Source: Biomphalaria glabrata
Taxonomy: Eukaryota; Mollusca; Gastropoda; Planorbidae
Assembly: GCF_947242115.1 (NCBI RefSeq)
Contig: NC_074724.1
Coordinates: 33,760,505-33,824,504 of the forward strand
Reading direction: 5' to 3'
DNA: 64,000 nucleotides
Part shown: piece after piece, positions 61,830 to 64,000 of the stretch
Layout of the letters: every line of letters begins with the position of its first letter
Position numbering within the stretch: position 1 is the first letter of the stretch
Made by a program: the position numbers and the translations under genes
The notes under the pieces: generated by a model
Seen by the model: only the letters and a program-made list of their open reading frames with translations
Told to the model about the DNA's origin: nothing
Databases searched by the model: none

Positions 61830-62250
61830 AACAGGTCAACAGGTTCTTTCAATGTAGTCAAATTTCCTGTATCAGGTAACTGTTTATTTCTATCAGTCGC
61901 GTATTTCTGGAAAAAAATGTCATCGACGAAACTGTTGCTCTCAAACTTCGCAAGATGGCTGTAAGCTTTGTTTGAGAACATTGGGACAACTATGGCGACG
62001 TTGTTCTTGTTCATACTCACGGAAGCACAGTCATACTCTCTGCTCGACAATACGCTGCCTACAATTAATGAATCACTAGGCCAAACGTTCAAAAAGATAT
62101 GCCTGTATCTTCCAAAACCTGTTTTCAGTCATGGACAACTGTATGTTGCTCTCTCCAGAGTTCCTTCTTTTCTTTCACTCACAGTCGTTTGTCCACCCCA
62201 TTGGACAACTGTGTCTTTCAGAAAGTGTTCACCCCTCACTTAATAGCTGC
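61830..62250 (+). mobile_element. Helitron remnant (OTU-like and helicase C-terminal parts)
   Basis: Around 61850-61910 a frame reads VVKFPVSGNCLFLSVAYFWK, which resembles the opening of an OTU cysteine protease domain (G-N-C-L-F). About 150 bases later another frame gives [20 protein letters not shown] and [11 protein letters not shown], the last helicase motifs of Helitron Rep-helicases and PIF1 relatives. OTU domains are known in some animal Helitrons. The stretch is internally deleted and frame-broken; neither end (TC...CTRR with hairpin) is located. The helicase part is firm, the OTU part tentative. Confidence 0.6.
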
Positions 62251-62359
62251 GTATGCTACGCCGCGGGTCTACTACTTATACTGTATTAGTTGTACATTGT
62301 ATGATTTATTGCTATGTTTTATTACTTACATTGTAAGATAAGCTCAATCTATTTCTACA

Positions 62360-62580
62360 AAGCATATATCTACTCACGCTGTCTGTCTGGTGCACGCTAT
62401 TTCTCCCACACCCAATCTCGGATCAAATTTTGCACAATTATTTCTTTTACCTGACATCACAAGAATCATTAAAAACAAAATAACCAATTAGTTAATTAGC
62501 TATTGGTAATTAATGATTTTGTTTTGTTATCTTGAATAAGGGAAAGAGATCGTATTTGAGCGATGTGGTGGTAAAAGTTG
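62360..62580 (+). repeat. R1 interspersed repeat
   Basis: Contains CTACTCACGCTGTCTGTCTG, TGCACGCTATTTCTCCCACA, GGATCAAATTTTGCACAATT and TTGGTAATTAATGATTTTGT, in the same order as the copies at 9838 and 54005. Confidence 0.62.
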
Positions 62581-62807
62581 AATTAGTTCCCTTGAGTAAT
62601 CTTGAGACGTTTCTTGTGAACATTTTTTTAAAGCATTGAAAAAATGATCCTGTTAACATTTTCACCTAGATACCCCCCTTCTTCCCTCCCCCTTTCACAT
62701 CTGGTCCAGACCAGTGATAAGATCATGGCGCCTAGAGACTGGTAAAAGGTAAACAAAAACAATTATCTCTATCGCACAGATTTATATGCCAAGGTCAATC
62801 ATGCATA

Positions 62808-62985
62808 TGACTGCCTGGTCGTGCGGTTTGCGCGCTGGACTGTCGTTTGAATTTATCAATGGTCCAGGGTTCAAACCCTGCTCGCTCTCATCCCCCGTCG
62901 TCCTGCGGGAGGTTTGGACTAGGAAGTAAACTATCTTCAACTCTGAAGGAACATCCGAAACATGTAAAACAAACAAACATTCATT
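62808..62985 (+). repeat. SINE-B, full-length copy
   Basis: Head GCCTGGTCGTGCGGTTTGCG with box-B-like GGTTCAAACCC (62869-62879), body CCCCCGTCGTCCTGCGGGAG, tail CTCTGAAGGAACATCCGAAA then an A-rich end (ACAAACAAACA). Best copy of the family here. Confidence 0.82.
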
Positions 62986-63915
62986 ATGACTGATTCAAAC
63001 TAATTCATACAATTACATTTAATATCAACTTTTTTTAAAAAAAGTATTTTTGTTTTTCTTGTTGTTGATAGTTTCCCCTGATTTTAGCAGACGAATCAGA
63101 GGAGGGCACATGCATGCAGAAACTGGGAACACATAGCTCTAGATAGCTGCTTAGTGATGAAACACTCGTTATGCGTTTTTTTTCGTTCGCTGTAGCTGGG
63201 CTTAAGGTCAAAGGTTAATTGCCAGCCTGGGGTCGCACAAAGCCACATTCGACCGTAAACATACTGGACAGCAGGATGTCAGAGCAGGTGACCAGCGCCC
63301 ACTGATGAGGCCCGTGCCGCCACCCCATTCGCTACAACAACGCTATTTTGGTCTTGTACGCTTTCTTTCTCCTGGCCTCATTCTTTTTTTTTTTTTTTTC
63401 AATCACTTCTCGTCCACATTTCTTTATCCACAATCCACTTCTTGGTTCTCCTCGACCCCACCGGTCCAGCTGTCTATTTGTGCCCGTCCTTATTTTTCAG
63501 GGATACCTCACACCAGGGGCGGAAACTTCGCTGACGGAGGCTGATTGTTTAGGTGACACTTCCAGCGAAAGAGGGCGCCAACGATTGTTGAAAGGCGAAA
63601 CAAAGCAAACACGGCAGTAACAAAGACTCAACGGAAGAAGCAGCGATCCATCCCACAATCCTCCACTTTAACAACTATTCATACTTTGTTTGCTAATATT
63701 AGATCTATTTTTAGAATGTTTGTATAGTTATTATTTCATGTGCCTTTTTTTTTTTCGAGGAATACAGTTATCGTTTTTAGAGACCACACAAAGGGAGAAA
63801 ATCCACTATTTACATATGTCTGTCAAAAGCCGTGACATTTAGGCCTATAAATATTGCAAATAAAATATTCTCTTCTGACAAAAGCCACACCATAAATAAA
63901 AAAAAAATAAATAAA
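62986..63915. other. Spacer, no gene seen
   Basis: A GC-richer part (63200-63620) gives two overlapping open frames, but neither has convincing composition or splice context. A CAGGGGCGGAAA word at 63513 resembles a hAT end, but no partner was found. The rest is AT-rich. Confidence 0.35.
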
Positions 63916-63919
63916 TTTC

Positions 63920-64000
63920 CTATTTCAGACCTTGACGGTGTCATGTGGCCAGCACTTTTCCGAAAGTCAGGTACCCATTAGAGCTGGGAGAACTCAGCCC
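63920..64000 (-). repeat. SINE-A copy cut by the window end
   Basis: Minus-sense tail and middle: plus strand TTTCAGACCTTGACGGTGTC, ATGTGGCCAGCAC, GTCAGGTACCCATTAGAGCT. An internal deletion joins the tail to the middle part; the head lies beyond the window. Confidence 0.7.

Noticed and set aside
61811-62092. 93-codon minus-strand open frame
   Set aside because: It is the shadow of the Helitron remnant on the plus strand, which carries recognisable motifs.
62808-62885. tRNA gene suggested by box A and box B words
   Set aside because: The sequence continues into a shared repeat body and tail found at several other sites, and no cloverleaf with a proper acceptor stem is visible. It is a SINE head.
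63305-63620. Possible gene in the GC-richer patch near the right end
   Set aside because: Two frames overlap, both run through a long poly-T translated as Phe repeats, and no splice sites of note are seen.

Overview
The window is animal nuclear DNA that is rich in A and T. It carries three recognisable intron-containing housekeeping or ciliary genes separated by long repeat-rich spacers. I infer a mollusc, most likely a freshwater (hygrophilan) snail. The grounds are the gene set, the interspersed tRNA-derived SINE families, and the AT-rich spacers studded with AGATCTAG words. No search was possible, so the species is not established.

Layout. 1-2000 holds two in-phase candidate exons of an unrecognised plus-strand gene. 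2000-12600 is repeat-rich spacer with SINE and LINE pieces, a possible 1.8 kb inverted-repeat element and a telomere-like 17-bp tandem repeat. 12636-20926 (minus) is ATP6V1A, the catalytic A subunit of the vacuolar proton pump, in 15 coding exons (628 aa; the exon lengths sum to an intact frame). 22880-32390 is a minisatellite that carries a fossil Ty3/Gypsy LTR element, itself interrupted by LINE pieces. 32397-45213 (minus) is ANKS3, an ankyrin-repeat and SAM protein, in 11 coding exons (1035 aa, intact frame). Its introns hold three further minisatellites and many SINEs. 48128-49863 is a decayed hAT transposon with a perfect 8-bp target duplication. 51001-58366 (plus) is ETFB, the electron transfer flavoprotein beta subunit, in 6 coding exons (258 aa, intact frame). 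58400-64000 is spacer with one unexplained small ORF, a TTAA-flanked palindromic mini-element, a Helitron remnant and SINEs.

The three genes are not functionally linked. ATP6V1A acidifies endomembrane compartments, ANKS3 is a ciliary and centrosomal scaffold in vertebrates, and ETFB passes electrons from mitochondrial dehydrogenases to the ubiquinone pool. Their adjacency looks incidental.

The most unusual material is in the mobile fraction. It includes a Gypsy fossil whose integrase part lies upstream of its reverse transcriptase part, minisatellite units fused to both LTR edges, a possible undescribed element with TACGCA subterminal repeats in ETFB intron 1, a head-to-head SINE hairpin in ANKS3 intron 1, and a SINE flanked by an unusually long direct duplication. 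I found no CRISPR array, rRNA gene, free-standing tRNA gene or bacterial-type operon, and no clear new multi-gene system. Family labels SINE-A/B/C, LINE-A to LINE-F and R1 are local names used only here.
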